64,000 nt of DNA from an uncultured Paraprevotella sp. GTDB lineage: Bacteria; Bacteroidota; Bacteroidia; Bacteroidales; Bacteroidaceae. Every line of letters starts with the position of its first letter. The first letter of the stretch is position 1. The notes beneath the pieces are model-generated. The model had not been told where the DNA came from. It did no database searches and saw only the letters and a list, made by a program, of their open reading frames with translations. Positions 1-8,061 of this stretch are shown here, piece by piece. Position numbers and translations under genes: made by a program. The stretch lies in contig CALUFQ010000001.1 in assembly GCA_944319925.1 (NCBI GenBank), forward strand, positions 45,935 through 109,934. Reading direction: 5' to 3'.

Positions 1-722
1 CTTCACGCGAAAGCGTGAAGAAAGCCGAGACCAACCTCGGATATGCCACTATCACCTCCCCCATTGACGGCATCGTGCTGAGCCGCGCCGTGGAAGAAGG
101 ACAGACCGTGGCTTCCAGCTTCGAAACCCCGACACTTTTTACCATCGCAAAAGACCTTACAGACATGCGCGTCATCGCGGACATTGACGAGGCGGATATA
201 GGCAATGTGCAGGAAGGCCAAAGCGTGACTTTCACGGTGGATGCTTATCCCAACGATGTGTTTCATGGCACCGTGACACAAGTGCGCCTGGAAGCCACTG
301 ACACGGACAATGTCATTACCTACGAAGTGGTCATCTCTGCCCCGAACAACGACCTGAAACTGAAGCCCGGACTCACGGCCAGCGTCACGGTGAACACAAT
401 GGAACGCACCGGTGTGCTGAGCGTCAAGACCAAAGCTCTCCGCTTCACGCCCACTAAAGAAGTGCTGGGAAAATCCTACAAGATAGAGGATGTTGAAGGC
501 CGATATAAACTGTGGACGCTGGAAGGCAACACGTTGAAAGCCCACGAAGTGAAAACCGGCACCACGGACGGTATCCGCACGGAAATCCTGAGCGGCATCA
601 AGCCCGGCACAAAGGTGCTCCTCTCCATGACCGAGCTCGTGGAAGAAGAAGAGCCGGGAGAACCTGAATCCAACCCTTTCATGCCCCATCCGGGAAAGAA
701 AGACGACAAGAAGAAGAAATAA
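1..722 (+). CDS. MacA-like periplasmic adaptor subunit (partial, 5' end outside window)
   Basis: C-terminal part (about 240 residues) of an RND/MacA-type membrane fusion protein; the frame is open through base 3, so the start lies upstream of the window. Such adaptors bridge an inner-membrane MacB-type ABC transporter and an outer-membrane TolC-like channel. What is visible fits: a lipoyl/barrel-sandwich return strand (GYATITSPIDGIVLSRAVEE), a beta-barrel domain (VIADIDEADIGNVQEGQ), then a membrane-proximal domain and a Lys-rich tail. The MacB-type ATPase starts 19 bases downstream and the permease follows, so the three form one export operon, continued by a two-component pair. The substrate cannot be told from sequence. 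Confidence 0.9.
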   Translation, partial: SRESVKKAETNLGYATITSPIDGIVLSRAVEEGQTVASSFETPTLFTIAKDLTDMRVIADIDEADIGNVQEGQSVTFTVDAYPNDVFHGTVTQVRLEATDTDNVITYEVVISAPNNDLKLKPGLTASVTVNTMERTGVLSVKTKALRFTPTKEVLGKSYKIEDVEGRYKLWTLEGNTLKAHEVKTGTTDGIRTEILSGIKPGTKVLLSMTELVEEEEPGEPESNPFMPHPGKKDDKKKK

Positions 723-741
723 CCGCCTAAACGTATCCGTC

Positions 742-1503
742 ATGGAAGAAAACATCCATAGGAAAACCGTCATCGAGCTGCAAAACGTGAAACGGAACTT
801 CATTGTGGGCGATGAAGTAGTGCATGCCCTGCGTGGCATCTCGTTCAAGATTTACGAAGGCGAGTTCGTCACCATCATGGGGACATCCGGTTCCGGAAAG
901 TCCACGTTGCTCAACCAGCTGGGATGCCTTGACACGCCCACGTCGGGAGAATACATCCTTGACGGTGTAAGTGTCCGCACGATGAAACGCCGCGAACGGG
1001 CGGTGTTGCGCAACCGCAAAATCGGCTTCGTATTCCAAAACTACAACCTGCTGCCCAAAACCACGGCGGTGGAAAACGTGGAACTCCCGCTGATGTACAA
1101 TTCTGCTGTCTCTGCCAAGGAACGGCGCGAACGCGCTATCCAAGCCCTTGAGATGGTGGGGCTCGGTGACCGGCTCTACCACAAATCCAACCAAATGTCT
1201 GGCGGACAGATGCAGCGCGTGGCCATCGCCCGCGCTTTGGTGAACGACCCCGCCGTCTTGCTCGCCGACGAAGCCACCGGTAACTTGGACACCCGCACCT
1301 CGTTTGAAATCCTGGTGCTGTTCCAACAGCTCCACGCGATGGGACGCACCATCATCTTCGTGACCCACAATCCTGAAATAGCCCGTTACAGCAGCCGCAA
1401 CATCATGCTCCGCGATGGAAAGATACGGGAAGATGCGGAAAACCACGACATACAGTCGGCAGCCGAAGCTTTGGCAAAAATCCCCGTCCCCCAGGACGAC
1501 TAA
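742..1503 (+). CDS. MacB-type ABC transporter ATP-binding protein
   Basis: 253-residue ATPase of the LolD/MacB family that powers a mechanotransmission-type exporter. Visible motifs: Walker A GTSGSGKST near residue 50, Q-loop in FVFQNYNLLPK, signature SGGQMQR, Walker B VLLADEATGNLD and the switch His in FVTHNPE. Length is normal for a stand-alone subunit; in Proteobacterial MacB the ATPase is fused to the permease, whereas here the two are separate genes 19 bases apart. It follows the adaptor gene and precedes the FtsX/MacB-like permease, so it belongs to the same tripartite export system. The extension after the switch region (about 35 residues) has no recognisable domain. Confidence 0.95.
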   Translation: MEENIHRKTVIELQNVKRNFIVGDEVVHALRGISFKIYEGEFVTIMGTSGSGKSTLLNQLGCLDTPTSGEYILDGVSVRTMKRRERAVLRNRKIGFVFQNYNLLPKTTAVENVELPLMYNSAVSAKERRERAIQALEMVGLGDRLYHKSNQMSGGQMQRVAIARALVNDPAVLLADEATGNLDTRTSFEILVLFQQLHAMGRTIIFVTHNPEIARYSSRNIMLRDGKIREDAENHDIQSAAEALAKIPVPQDD

Positions 1504-1522
1504 ACCTATACCTATTATATAT

Positions 1523-2761
1523 ATGAATACGACGAATCTTTTCAAAATAGCCCTCAAGGCCATCTCGGCGAACAAACTGCGGTCGTTCCTCACCGCCCTT
1601 GGCATCATCATCGGCGTGGCTTCCGTCATCGCCATGCTGGCCATCGGGCAAGGTTCCAAGCGCAGCATCCGCAAACAGATTTCGGAAATGGGCTCGAATA
1701 TGATTATGATCCATCCGGGGGCGGACATGCGTGGCGGAGTGCGGCAAGACGCAGATGAAATGCAAACCCTGAAACTGGAAGATTATGAAAGCATACGCGA
1801 CGAAGCGCGCTATCTTTCTGCCATCAGTCCTTCGGTGAACAGTAGCGGACAGTTCATTTACGGCAACAACAACACGCCTTCCACCATCTATGGCGTAAAC
1901 GAAGACTATCTGACTATCCGCCAGCTCAAGGTGGAAGACGGGGAGTTTTTCAGCGAACAAGATATCCGCACCGCCGCGAAAGTCTGCGTGCTGGGAAAGA
2001 CCGTCGTGGACAACCTTTTCCCCGACGGGGGCGACCCTATCGGCAAAGTGGTGCGTTTCAACAGCATTCCGTTCCGCGTGGTGGGCGTGTTGAAGTCCAA
2101 GGGCTATAACTCAATGGGCATGGACCAGGACGACTTGGCACTGGTGCCCTACACCACCGTCATGAAACGCATCTTGGCCGTGACCTACCTGCAAGGCATC
2201 AACTGCTCTGCCGTGACCGAAGATGCCACTGACCAGGCCATCGAGGACATCACGGCCATCCTTCGCAAAAACCACAAGCTGAAAGACGGCACGGAAACCA
2301 CCGAGGCCGAAGTGAACGACTTCACCATCCGGAGCCAGGAAGAACTCGCCACGATGATGAACTCCACGATGGACTTGCTGACCATCCTGCTGGGAAGCGT
2401 GGCCGGCATCTCGCTCGTCGTGGGCGGCATTGGCATCATGAACATCATGTACGTGTCCGTGAGCGAACGGACCAAGGAAATCGGCCTGCGCATGTCTGTC
2501 GGGGCGCGCGGCATCGACATCCTGAGCCAATTCCTCATCGAAGCGGCCATCCTTAGCATTGCAGGCGGCCTGATAGGCGTGTTCCTCGGTATCGGGGCGG
2601 CTTACGCCATCAAGATGGCAGCCCACATGCCCATCTTCATCCAATGGTGGAGCATCATCATGAGTTTCGGTGTCTGCACGTTCATCGGCATCTTTTTCGG
2701 CTGGTATCCGGCCAAGAAAGCGGCCAACATGGATCCCATTGAGGCACTCAGATACGAATAA
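1523..2761 (+). CDS. MacB-like ABC transporter permease (FtsX/MacB_PCD family)
   Basis: 412-residue inner-membrane permease. It has one N-terminal transmembrane helix (about 20-42), a large periplasmic MacB_PCD domain, and three C-terminal helices (roughly 285-400) with the FtsX-family stretch SVSERTKEIGLRMSVGARG between them, ending in YPAKKAANMDPIEALRYE, a classic family ending. The frame is open to 1415, but the upstream codons overlap the ATPase gene in another frame and do not resemble the family; the ATG at 1523 gives the usual start (MNTTNLFKIALKAI). With the adaptor and ATPase genes it should move a substrate from inner membrane or periplasm out of the cell. Three bases separate it from the downstream kinase. 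Confidence 0.94.
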   Translation: MNTTNLFKIALKAISANKLRSFLTALGIIIGVASVIAMLAIGQGSKRSIRKQISEMGSNMIMIHPGADMRGGVRQDADEMQTLKLEDYESIRDEARYLSAISPSVNSSGQFIYGNNNTPSTIYGVNEDYLTIRQLKVEDGEFFSEQDIRTAAKVCVLGKTVVDNLFPDGGDPIGKVVRFNSIPFRVVGVLKSKGYNSMGMDQDDLALVPYTTVMKRILAVTYLQGINCSAVTEDATDQAIEDITAILRKNHKLKDGTETTEAEVNDFTIRSQEELATMMNSTMDLLTILLGSVAGISLVVGGIGIMNIMYVSVSERTKEIGLRMSVGARGIDILSQFLIEAAILSIAGGLIGVFLGIGAAYAIKMAAHMPIFIQWWSIIMSFGVCTFIGIFFGWYPAKKAANMDPIEALRYE

Positions 2762-2764
2762 GCC

Positions 2765-3844
2765 ATGACTCCTAGGACGTTCCATAAGCATTCACCGCGC
2801 GAACCGTTCATCCACCTGTGTGCGTGGCTGTTCCTGTTTTGCCTGCCCCCGATGCTCATCGGAAGCGGGCACGAACGCACCGACCAGAGCATCGTGTTCC
2901 GCATGATGGGGCCTCCCCTTGCCATGGCCATGATCTTTTACCTGAACTACATATGGCTCGTGCCAAAATTGTTGTTCCGGAAGAAATATAAGACCTATGC
3001 GCTCGTCAATGCCATTTTCTGCCTGTGCATGTTAGTCTTCACCCACTTTTGGTTCAAAATAGGCGAAGCCTGTTTCCATGACATCCCTCTCCCCCCGAGG
3101 AAGGAAGGCATGGGAATGTGGCGCAACCTGCTGTTCCGCCTTCGCGATTTCGTCATGTTCGGGCTAATTGCCGGGCTGGCGGCCGTCATCCGCATGAGCA
3201 AGAAATGGCACGAGGCTGAACTGGGACGCCAAAAGGCGGAAATGCGCCACATCGAAGCCGAGCTGAAAAACCTGCACAACCAAATCAACCCGCATTTCCT
3301 GCTCAACACGCTGAACAACATCTACGCACTCATCGCATTCGACGCAGGCAAGGCGCAACAGGCCGTGCAAGACCTTAGCCGCCTGCTCCGCCATCTCCTC
3401 TATGACAACAACCAGGATTTCATCCCCTTGGAACGCGAACTTGAATTCCTCCGCAACTACGTGGCCCTGATGAAAATCCGGTTGTCCGACAACGTGGACT
3501 TGCAATTCTCCGTGGACGTGCCGGACGAAAGGCGTATCCGCATCGCCCCGCTGATTTTCATTTCGTTGTTCGAAAACGCGTTCAAGCATGGCATCAGCCC
3601 CATCAAGCCGAGCTTCATCCATATCCGGATTTATTCCCCGCAAGACGGAATCCTGACCTGCCGGATCCGCAACTCCAATTTCCCGAAAAGGCGGAACGAC
3701 ATCAGCGGGAGCGGAATCGGGCTTGAGCAGGTGCAAAAAAGGCTGAACCTGATTTATCCCGACCGTTACGAATGGACGAAAGGCACGGAAAACCAACAAA
3801 CCATATACACATCTACACTCACCATTCAAACCACACAAGCATGA
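2765..3844 (+). CDS. LytS-type sensor histidine kinase
   Basis: 359-residue membrane kinase. Four hydrophobic segments (about 18-33, 46-66, 78-98, 127-143) are followed by a coiled coil and the His_kinase domain with phospho-acceptor His177 in NQINPHFLLNTLNNIYAL, then an HATPase_c domain (N-box FENAFKHGI near 265, G-box SGSGIGLEQVQKRL). This is the LytS/YehU class with little extracytoplasmic sensor. It overlaps the LytTR regulator gene by four bases (ATGA), so the two are surely a cognate pair. Placement directly behind an export operon suggests that it senses envelope stress or the exported compound; that is inference. Confidence 0.93.
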   Translation: MTPRTFHKHSPREPFIHLCAWLFLFCLPPMLIGSGHERTDQSIVFRMMGPPLAMAMIFYLNYIWLVPKLLFRKKYKTYALVNAIFCLCMLVFTHFWFKIGEACFHDIPLPPRKEGMGMWRNLLFRLRDFVMFGLIAGLAAVIRMSKKWHEAELGRQKAEMRHIEAELKNLHNQINPHFLLNTLNNIYALIAFDAGKAQQAVQDLSRLLRHLLYDNNQDFIPLERELEFLRNYVALMKIRLSDNVDLQFSVDVPDERRIRIAPLIFISLFENAFKHGISPIKPSFIHIRIYSPQDGILTCRIRNSNFPKRRNDISGSGIGLEQVQKRLNLIYPDRYEWTKGTENQQTIYTSTLTIQTTQA

Positions 3845-4557
3845 TACTCAAATGTGCAATCATCGACGATGAACCGCTGGCCCTGGACCTCATGGAAAGT
3901 TACGTGAAGAAGACCCCGTTCCTTGAGCTCCATGGAAAATACAACAGTGCGGTCATGGCCTTGAACGAAATCGATTTCAAAGATGTCGAACTGATATTCT
4001 TGGACATACAGATGCCCGACCTCAACGGCTTGGAGTTTTCCAAACTTCTGCCCTCGGATGTCCGCATCGTCTTTACCACCGCTTTCGACCAATATGCCAT
4101 TGAAGGATTCAAAGCCAATGCCATCGACTATCTTCTCAAACCTATTGATTACAACGAGTTCCTGACTGCCGCGCACAAGGCACGGGAATGGTTCAGCATG
4201 AAACGGAAAGCGGAAGCAAAAGACGACAGGAAGAAAGATTTCATCTACGTGAAGTCCGACTACAAACTCGTGCAAATTCGCTTGGACGACATCCTGTATA
4301 TCGAAGGGCTGAAAGATTACCTGAAAATCTACCTGGAAAGCGAACCGCGCCCCGTGCTGACCCTTGCCAGCATGAGGAACATGGAGGAACGGCTTCCTTC
4401 CCCGCGCTTCATGCGCGTCCACCGTTCGTACATCGTGCAGATGAGCAAAGTGAAAACGCTCGACAAAGGACAAATCGTGTTCGGAAAAACGCGCATCCCC
4501 ATCTCAGACACTTACAAGGCGGGAGTCTCTGCCTATTTGGACAAGTACACACTATAA
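3841..4557 (+). CDS. LytTR-family response regulator
   Basis: 238 residues: a receiver domain (acidic pair IIDDE, phospho-acceptor Asp55 in IFLDIQMPDLNG, conserved Thr in VFTTAFDQYA and Lys in YLLKPI) followed by a LytTR DNA-binding domain (about 137-235; YVKSDYKLVQI, FMRVHRSYIVQ). The frame is open further upstream, but that part lies inside the kinase gene and is not receiver-like, so the ATG at 3841, overlapping the kinase stop, is chosen. Partner of the LytS kinase and probable transcription regulator of the adjacent exporter genes or of an envelope response. Confidence 0.95.
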   Translation: MILKCAIIDDEPLALDLMESYVKKTPFLELHGKYNSAVMALNEIDFKDVELIFLDIQMPDLNGLEFSKLLPSDVRIVFTTAFDQYAIEGFKANAIDYLLKPIDYNEFLTAAHKAREWFSMKRKAEAKDDRKKDFIYVKSDYKLVQIRLDDILYIEGLKDYLKIYLESEPRPVLTLASMRNMEERLPSPRFMRVHRSYIVQMSKVKTLDKGQIVFGKTRIPISDTYKAGVSAYLDKYTL

Positions 4558-4615
4558 AAGGTGCTAAAATGACTAAAAGCCGAGCTCGGCCTGCCGGATA
4601 TTGGCTTTCTTTTAT

Positions 4616-4623
4616 TAATTTTG
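4616..4623 (+). promoter_or_regulatory. Predicted Bacteroidetes -7 element before the DUF4468 gene
   Basis: TAATTTTG matches TAnnTTTG 25 bases before the start codon at 4649. No good -33 TTTG at the usual distance, so the call rests on the -7 box and position alone. Confidence 0.5.
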
Positions 4624-4648
4624 CGCAGAACTTTAAAAGATTGAATCC

Positions 4649-5269
4649 ATGAGAAAAATTCTATTGCTACTGTTATGTGTGCCGATGTTGGCTTTCGCAA
4701 AAGAAAAAAGAGACGACTCCAAATACTTGGCCGGTGCCGTCCCTGAAGTCAACGGACAAGTCCTGTTCCAACAGACTTTTGCCGTGAAAGACAAGAACAA
4801 GCAGGAAATATACGCGGTGATGAAAGAGTATATCCGGCAAATGACCAAAGAGGAGATACAAATGCAGGGCACCAAAATGGTTATGGAGGACTCTGTGGAA
4901 GGCACTGTCGTGGGTCGTTTCGAGGAATGGATGACATTCAAGAAAAAACCGCTGGTGTGGGACCGCACCCGTTTCCGCTACTTGCTCACCGCAGAATGCT
5001 CAGACGGAAAATGCCACATGACCCTGACCCAAATCAGCTACTACTACGAGGAAGACAACGATGGTTACAATGGCCGCACCTACCGTGCCGAAGAATGGAT
5101 CAACGATGCCAACGCGCTCAACAAGGCCAAGACCAAACTCCTGTGGGGGTCTGCCAAATTCCGCCGCAAGACCGTGGACCGCGTAGAAGAGATCTTCACC
5201 AACGCGCGCGAAGCCTTTGAAAAGCCCGTGGAAGAGCGCGCCAAAGCCACGCAGCTGATTGAAGAATAA
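4649..5269 (+). CDS. DUF4468 domain-containing secreted protein
   Basis: 206 residues with a clear signal peptide (MRKILLLLLCVPMLAFA), so exported, probably periplasmic. The stretch VPEVNGQVLFQQTFAVKDKN followed by an Ile-Tyr-Ala-Val helix resembles the start of DUF4468, a Bacteroidetes family with a TBP-like fold and no known activity. The C-terminal part (about 150-206) is Lys/Glu rich and helical. It has its own predicted promoter and a strong terminator just after it, so it is probably a single-gene unit. Function unknown. Confidence 0.75.
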   Translation: MRKILLLLLCVPMLAFAKEKRDDSKYLAGAVPEVNGQVLFQQTFAVKDKNKQEIYAVMKEYIRQMTKEEIQMQGTKMVMEDSVEGTVVGRFEEWMTFKKKPLVWDRTRFRYLLTAECSDGKCHMTLTQISYYYEEDNDGYNGRTYRAEEWINDANALNKAKTKLLWGSAKFRRKTVDRVEEIFTNAREAFEKPVEERAKATQLIEE

Positions 5270-5304
5270 AAAAGGCAGCACAGGCTGATACAAAATTGCC
5301 CTTC

Positions 5305-5347
5305 ATCCCCTTGGCCATACAGAAGCAAGCCAAGGGGATTTCTGTTT
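5305..5347 (+). terminator. Rho-independent terminator after the DUF4468 gene
   Basis: Perfect 11-bp stem (5305-5315 with 5329-5339; ATCCCCTTGGC and its complement), 13-base loop, followed by TTTCTGTTT. Confidence 0.8.
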
Positions 5348-5358
5348 GCATGGAAAAA

Positions 5359-5426
5359 TGGCGCAGTAGAAATTCAGCGGGGAAGAACGTTTTCATGCTT
5401 CCCCGCTGATACGCTGCGACGGATTT
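5359..5426 (+). repeat. Left arm of 68-bp inverted repeat
   Basis: This 68-base stretch is the reverse complement of 6157-6224 with 61 of 68 matches by eye. It contains its own hairpin: CAGCGGGGAAG (5375-5385) pairs with CTTCCCCGCTG (5398-5408). It begins 12 bases after the terminator of the preceding gene. Confidence 0.85.
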
Positions 5427-6156
5427 GACATTTTGCTATTTCCCGGGGGATTTGACACTTTGTCATTTGAAGGCCTCTGAGATTCACTTGTACGGAGCAG
5501 GGGGCGGTGGCGGGCGCAAAAAACGCAGTCTCGCGGAACGTGCGGAAACCCAAATGTCGGCAAATAGAGGGCGCAGGCTTTCTTTTTGTCGCGGGTGCGG
5601 GCTGTTTCCGCGCCGGGATTGCCGGGGCACGTAAGCCGGGCGGGGCTTGTGCCGACATATTGACATCGGGGATTTGTCGGTGAAAAAGTTCCAAATAGCG
5701 GGAAAAAGGGCTTCCAAGCCGCCGTCTGAAAAAAAACAGGGCCGGGAAAAAAATTCGGGGCTCGAAAAAAGAATTTCGGGGCCGGGAATTTCTTTTTCGG
5801 GGCCCGGATTTTTCCGTCCCGGCGGCAAGATTTCGGGACCGGACTGCCTCAAAAAGTAAAAATCCCCCATAAAACACTGCACAAAGGGGCTGTTTTGTGC
5901 AAAGAATGCCTGTTTTTTTTCTCTGTTTTGCTTTGCAGGCTCAAAAGCCGCGTCACGGAAATTTGTCTAAATCCGGCAAAAAGAAATTTGTACCATCCTC
6001 GGGGTGACATTCTGTCAGACCCGCGTGTCGTCGGATACCGTCCCAGGCGCAACTGCGACGGGTTTGAATTCCGTCGCAACAAAGAGTTTGTCCGTCCGTA
6101 GGCAAAACTCCTCCGCCTTGCAGGGGAGGTGGCCCGAAGGGCCCCCAAGGATTCGG
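5427..6156. other. Non-coding interior between the inverted repeats
   Basis: 730 bases without a believable gene. Open frames exist on both strands (for example 5374-5877 minus, 167 codons), but they read low-complexity Pro/Arg/Ser/Phe and match no family I know. Inside are two 22-base near-repeats (5421-5442 and 5448-5469), a tract of poly-A/G blocks alternating with TTCGGGGCC-like words (5735-5845), a small hairpin GCGACGGgtttgaattCCGTCGC (6054-6076) and a copy of the dispersed AGGGGAGGTGG repeat (6108-6146). It lies between two converging genes. Confidence 0.6.
6108..6146 (+). repeat. Dispersed AGGGGAGGTGG-type repeat, short copy
   Basis: Contains CTCCGCC, CAGGGGAGGTGGCCCGAAG and GGGCC; the same word order recurs at 11341-11388 and, more diverged, at 48577-48620. 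GGCCCGAAGGGCC is a small hairpin. Confidence 0.7.
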
Positions 6157-6224
6157 AAATCTGTCGCAGCATATCAACGGGGAAGCATGAAACCGTTTTT
6201 CCCCACTGAATTTCGACTGCGCCA
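6157..6224 (-). repeat. Right arm of 68-bp inverted repeat
   Basis: Reverse complement of 5359-5426 with about seven mismatches. Its outer end overlaps the long palindrome at 6214-6246. Confidence 0.85.
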
Positions 6225-6246
6225 AAAAGTCTTTTTGGCGCAGTCG
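6214..6246. repeat. 33-bp near-perfect palindrome
   Basis: CGACTGCGCCAAAAAG and its exact complement are separated by one base. It could act as a terminator-like hairpin for the minus-strand DUF711 gene ending at 6288, or be the end of the flanking inverted-repeat element. Confidence 0.6.
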
Positions 6247-6287
6247 CGTTTGCTTTCGCACGTACTTGGCAAGAATCTCTACAATTC

Positions 6288-7652
6288 CTAATTCTTAAAG
6301 CTGTGGATGGGAGCCGGAATACGCCCCACGCGGTTCACGAAATCGCGGCAGCTGAACGTGTTGACCGGCATTACGGGAGCATGCCCCAACAACCCGCCAA
6401 ACTCGACCGTGTCGCCCACTGTTTTCCCGACGACCGGAATGATGCGCACAGCCGTCGTCTTTTGGTTGACCATCCCGATGGCGGCCTCGTCGGCAATGAT
6501 GCCGGCAATTGTCGTGGCCGGTGTGTCGCCCGGAATGGCAATCATGTCCAATCCTACAGAACATACACAAGTCATGGCTTCCAGCTTTTCCAGTGTCAAG
6601 GCCCCGCATTCCACGGCTCCGATCATGCCTTGGTCTTCGCTCACGGGAATGAAAGCCCCGCTCAGGCCACCCACATAGGACGAAGCCATCACGCCGCCTT
6701 TCTTCACTTGGTCGTTCAACAAAGCCAAAGCCGCCGTCGTGCCGGGTGCTCCCGCACGTTCCAGCCCGATTTCCTCCAAAATCTCCGCCACACTGTCGCC
6801 AATCGCGGGAGTAGGTGCCAAAGACAAATCAATGATGCCAAAAGGAATGCCCAAACGGCGCGAAGCCTCCTGTGCCACAAGCTGCCCCACCCGGGTAATC
6901 TTGAAGGCCGTGCGCTTGATGGTCTCGCAAAGCACTTCGAAACTGGCCCCGCGGATTTGTTCCAGTGCATATTTCACCACGCCGGGACCACTTACGCCCA
7001 CGTTGATGACCGCATCCGGCTCCGACACGCCGTGGAACGCCCCGGCCATGAAAGGATTGTCGTCCGGTGCATTGCACAACACCACCAGCTTGGCGCACCC
7101 CAATGAGTCTTTCTCCTTGGTGAGTTCCGCCGTCTGCAACACCGTCTCCCCCATCAGGCGCACGGCATCCATGTTCAGCCCCGTCTTGGTGGAGCCCACG
7201 TTCACGGAACTGCATATCCGCTCCGTCTCGGCCAAAGCCTGCGGAATGGAGCGGATGAGCAGTTCGTCGCTGTGCGTCATGCCTTTTGACACGATCGCCG
7301 AATAGCCGCCCAGGAAATTGATGCCCACCTCGCGGGCCGCCCTATCCAAGGCATGTGCCACCTTCACGTAATCTTCAGAAGAGCGACAAGCCGATGCGCC
7401 CACCAATGAAACGGGAGTCACCGACACGCGCTTGTTCACGATGGGAATCCCGTATTCCTTGGAAATGTCCTCGCCAGTCTTGACCAACTTCTCCGCCAAG
7501 CGGGTAATCTTGTCATAAATGTTGCGGCAAAGGCCGTCCACGTCCGAAGCCGCACAGTCCAACAAGCTGATGCCCATGGTGATGGTGCGCACATCGAGGT
7601 TTTCCTGCTCGATCATCTTGTTGGTTTCCAACACTTCATAAATGTTTATCAT
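6288..7652 (-). CDS. PFL family protein (DUF711 / UPF0210)
   Basis: 454 residues, full length for the UPF0210 (DUF711, 'PFL family') proteins, which are related in fold to pyruvate formate-lyase but have no settled function. Recognisable are [14 protein letters not shown] near the start, a Gly-rich central region ([17 protein letters not shown]) and [19 protein letters not shown]. The frame continues upstream, but the ATG at 7652 ([16 protein letters not shown]) gives the family start and leaves 13 bases to the ACT-domain gene. The pairing of UPF0210 with a small ACT protein (UPF0237) is widespread in bacteria, so they probably work together. Confidence 0.9.
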   Translation of the reverse strand: MINIYEVLETNKMIEQENLDVRTITMGISLLDCAASDVDGLCRNIYDKITRLAEKLVKTGEDISKEYGIPIVNKRVSVTPVSLVGASACRSSEDYVKVAHALDRAAREVGINFLGGYSAIVSKGMTHSDELLIRSIPQALAETERICSSVNVGSTKTGLNMDAVRLMGETVLQTAELTKEKDSLGCAKLVVLCNAPDDNPFMAGAFHGVSEPDAVINVGVSGPGVVKYALEQIRGASFEVLCETIKRTAFKITRVGQLVAQEASRRLGIPFGIIDLSLAPTPAIGDSVAEILEEIGLERAGAPGTTAALALLNDQVKKGGVMASSYVGGLSGAFIPVSEDQGMIGAVECGALTLEKLEAMTCVCSVGLDMIAIPGDTPATTIAGIIADEAAIGMVNQKTTAVRIIPVVGKTVGDTVEFGGLLGHAPVMPVNTFSCRDFVNRVGRIPAPIHSFKN

Positions 7653-7665
7653 ACTTCTTGTCGGC

Positions 7666-7938
7666 TTAAATCCGGTGCATCTTGTCAAATATCTCTTCGC
7701 GCTGGCACTTCACCTGTACGCCCAGCGAAAGCCCGATTTCGGCCAGCTCGCCAGCCACGACCTCGAAAGCCTTATCGACATTCGTCAAGTCCACAATCAT
7801 CATCATATTGAAATACTCTTGCACGATGGTCTGCGAGATATCCAAGATATTGGCCCCGTTCTCGGCCAAATAAGTACACACTTTCGCAATGATGCCCACG
7901 GCATCCTTACCCACAACTGTAATAATTGTCCTGTTCAT
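7666..7938 (-). CDS. ACT domain-containing protein (UPF0237)
   Basis: 90 residues forming a single ACT domain ([39 protein letters not shown]), a ligand-binding regulatory fold usually sensing amino acids. Length and sequence fit UPF0237. It precedes the DUF711 gene by 13 bases and is almost certainly co-transcribed; it may be the regulatory subunit of that protein. Nothing unusual in sequence. Confidence 0.92.
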   Translation of the reverse strand: MNRTIITVVGKDAVGIIAKVCTYLAENGANILDISQTIVQEYFNMMMIVDLTNVDKAFEVVAGELAEIGLSLGVQVKCQREEIFDKMHRI

Positions 7939-7969
7939 ATTCTGGTTTTACACGATAAACTCTGTACAG

Positions 7970-8031
7970 AAAAAAAAACAGCCTGTCATTCGAAGCACAA
8001 ACATACAGAATTTGGCCGAATCACAGGCTGT
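7970..8031 (-). terminator. Terminator of fabI (minus strand)
   Basis: ACAGCCTGT-c-ATTCG (7978-7992) pairs with CGAAT-c-ACAGGCTGT (8017-8031). Read on the minus strand, the stem is followed by about nine U (the A run at 7970-7978). It lies just after the fabI stop at 8062. Confidence 0.8.
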
Positions 8032-8061
8032 CTTCCCTTTCAATATCCGCCCGGAAGCGAA

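Noticed and set aside
1-4557. Whole MacAB-LytTR block as a novel defence or bacteriocin system
   Set aside because: All five genes fit the common Bacteroidetes exporter plus LytS/LytTR arrangement; no peptide or immunity gene was seen nearby.
5374-5877. 167-codon minus-strand frame in the inverted-repeat segment
   Set aside because: Low-complexity Arg/Pro/Phe text arising from the GC-rich blocks; no start context and no family.
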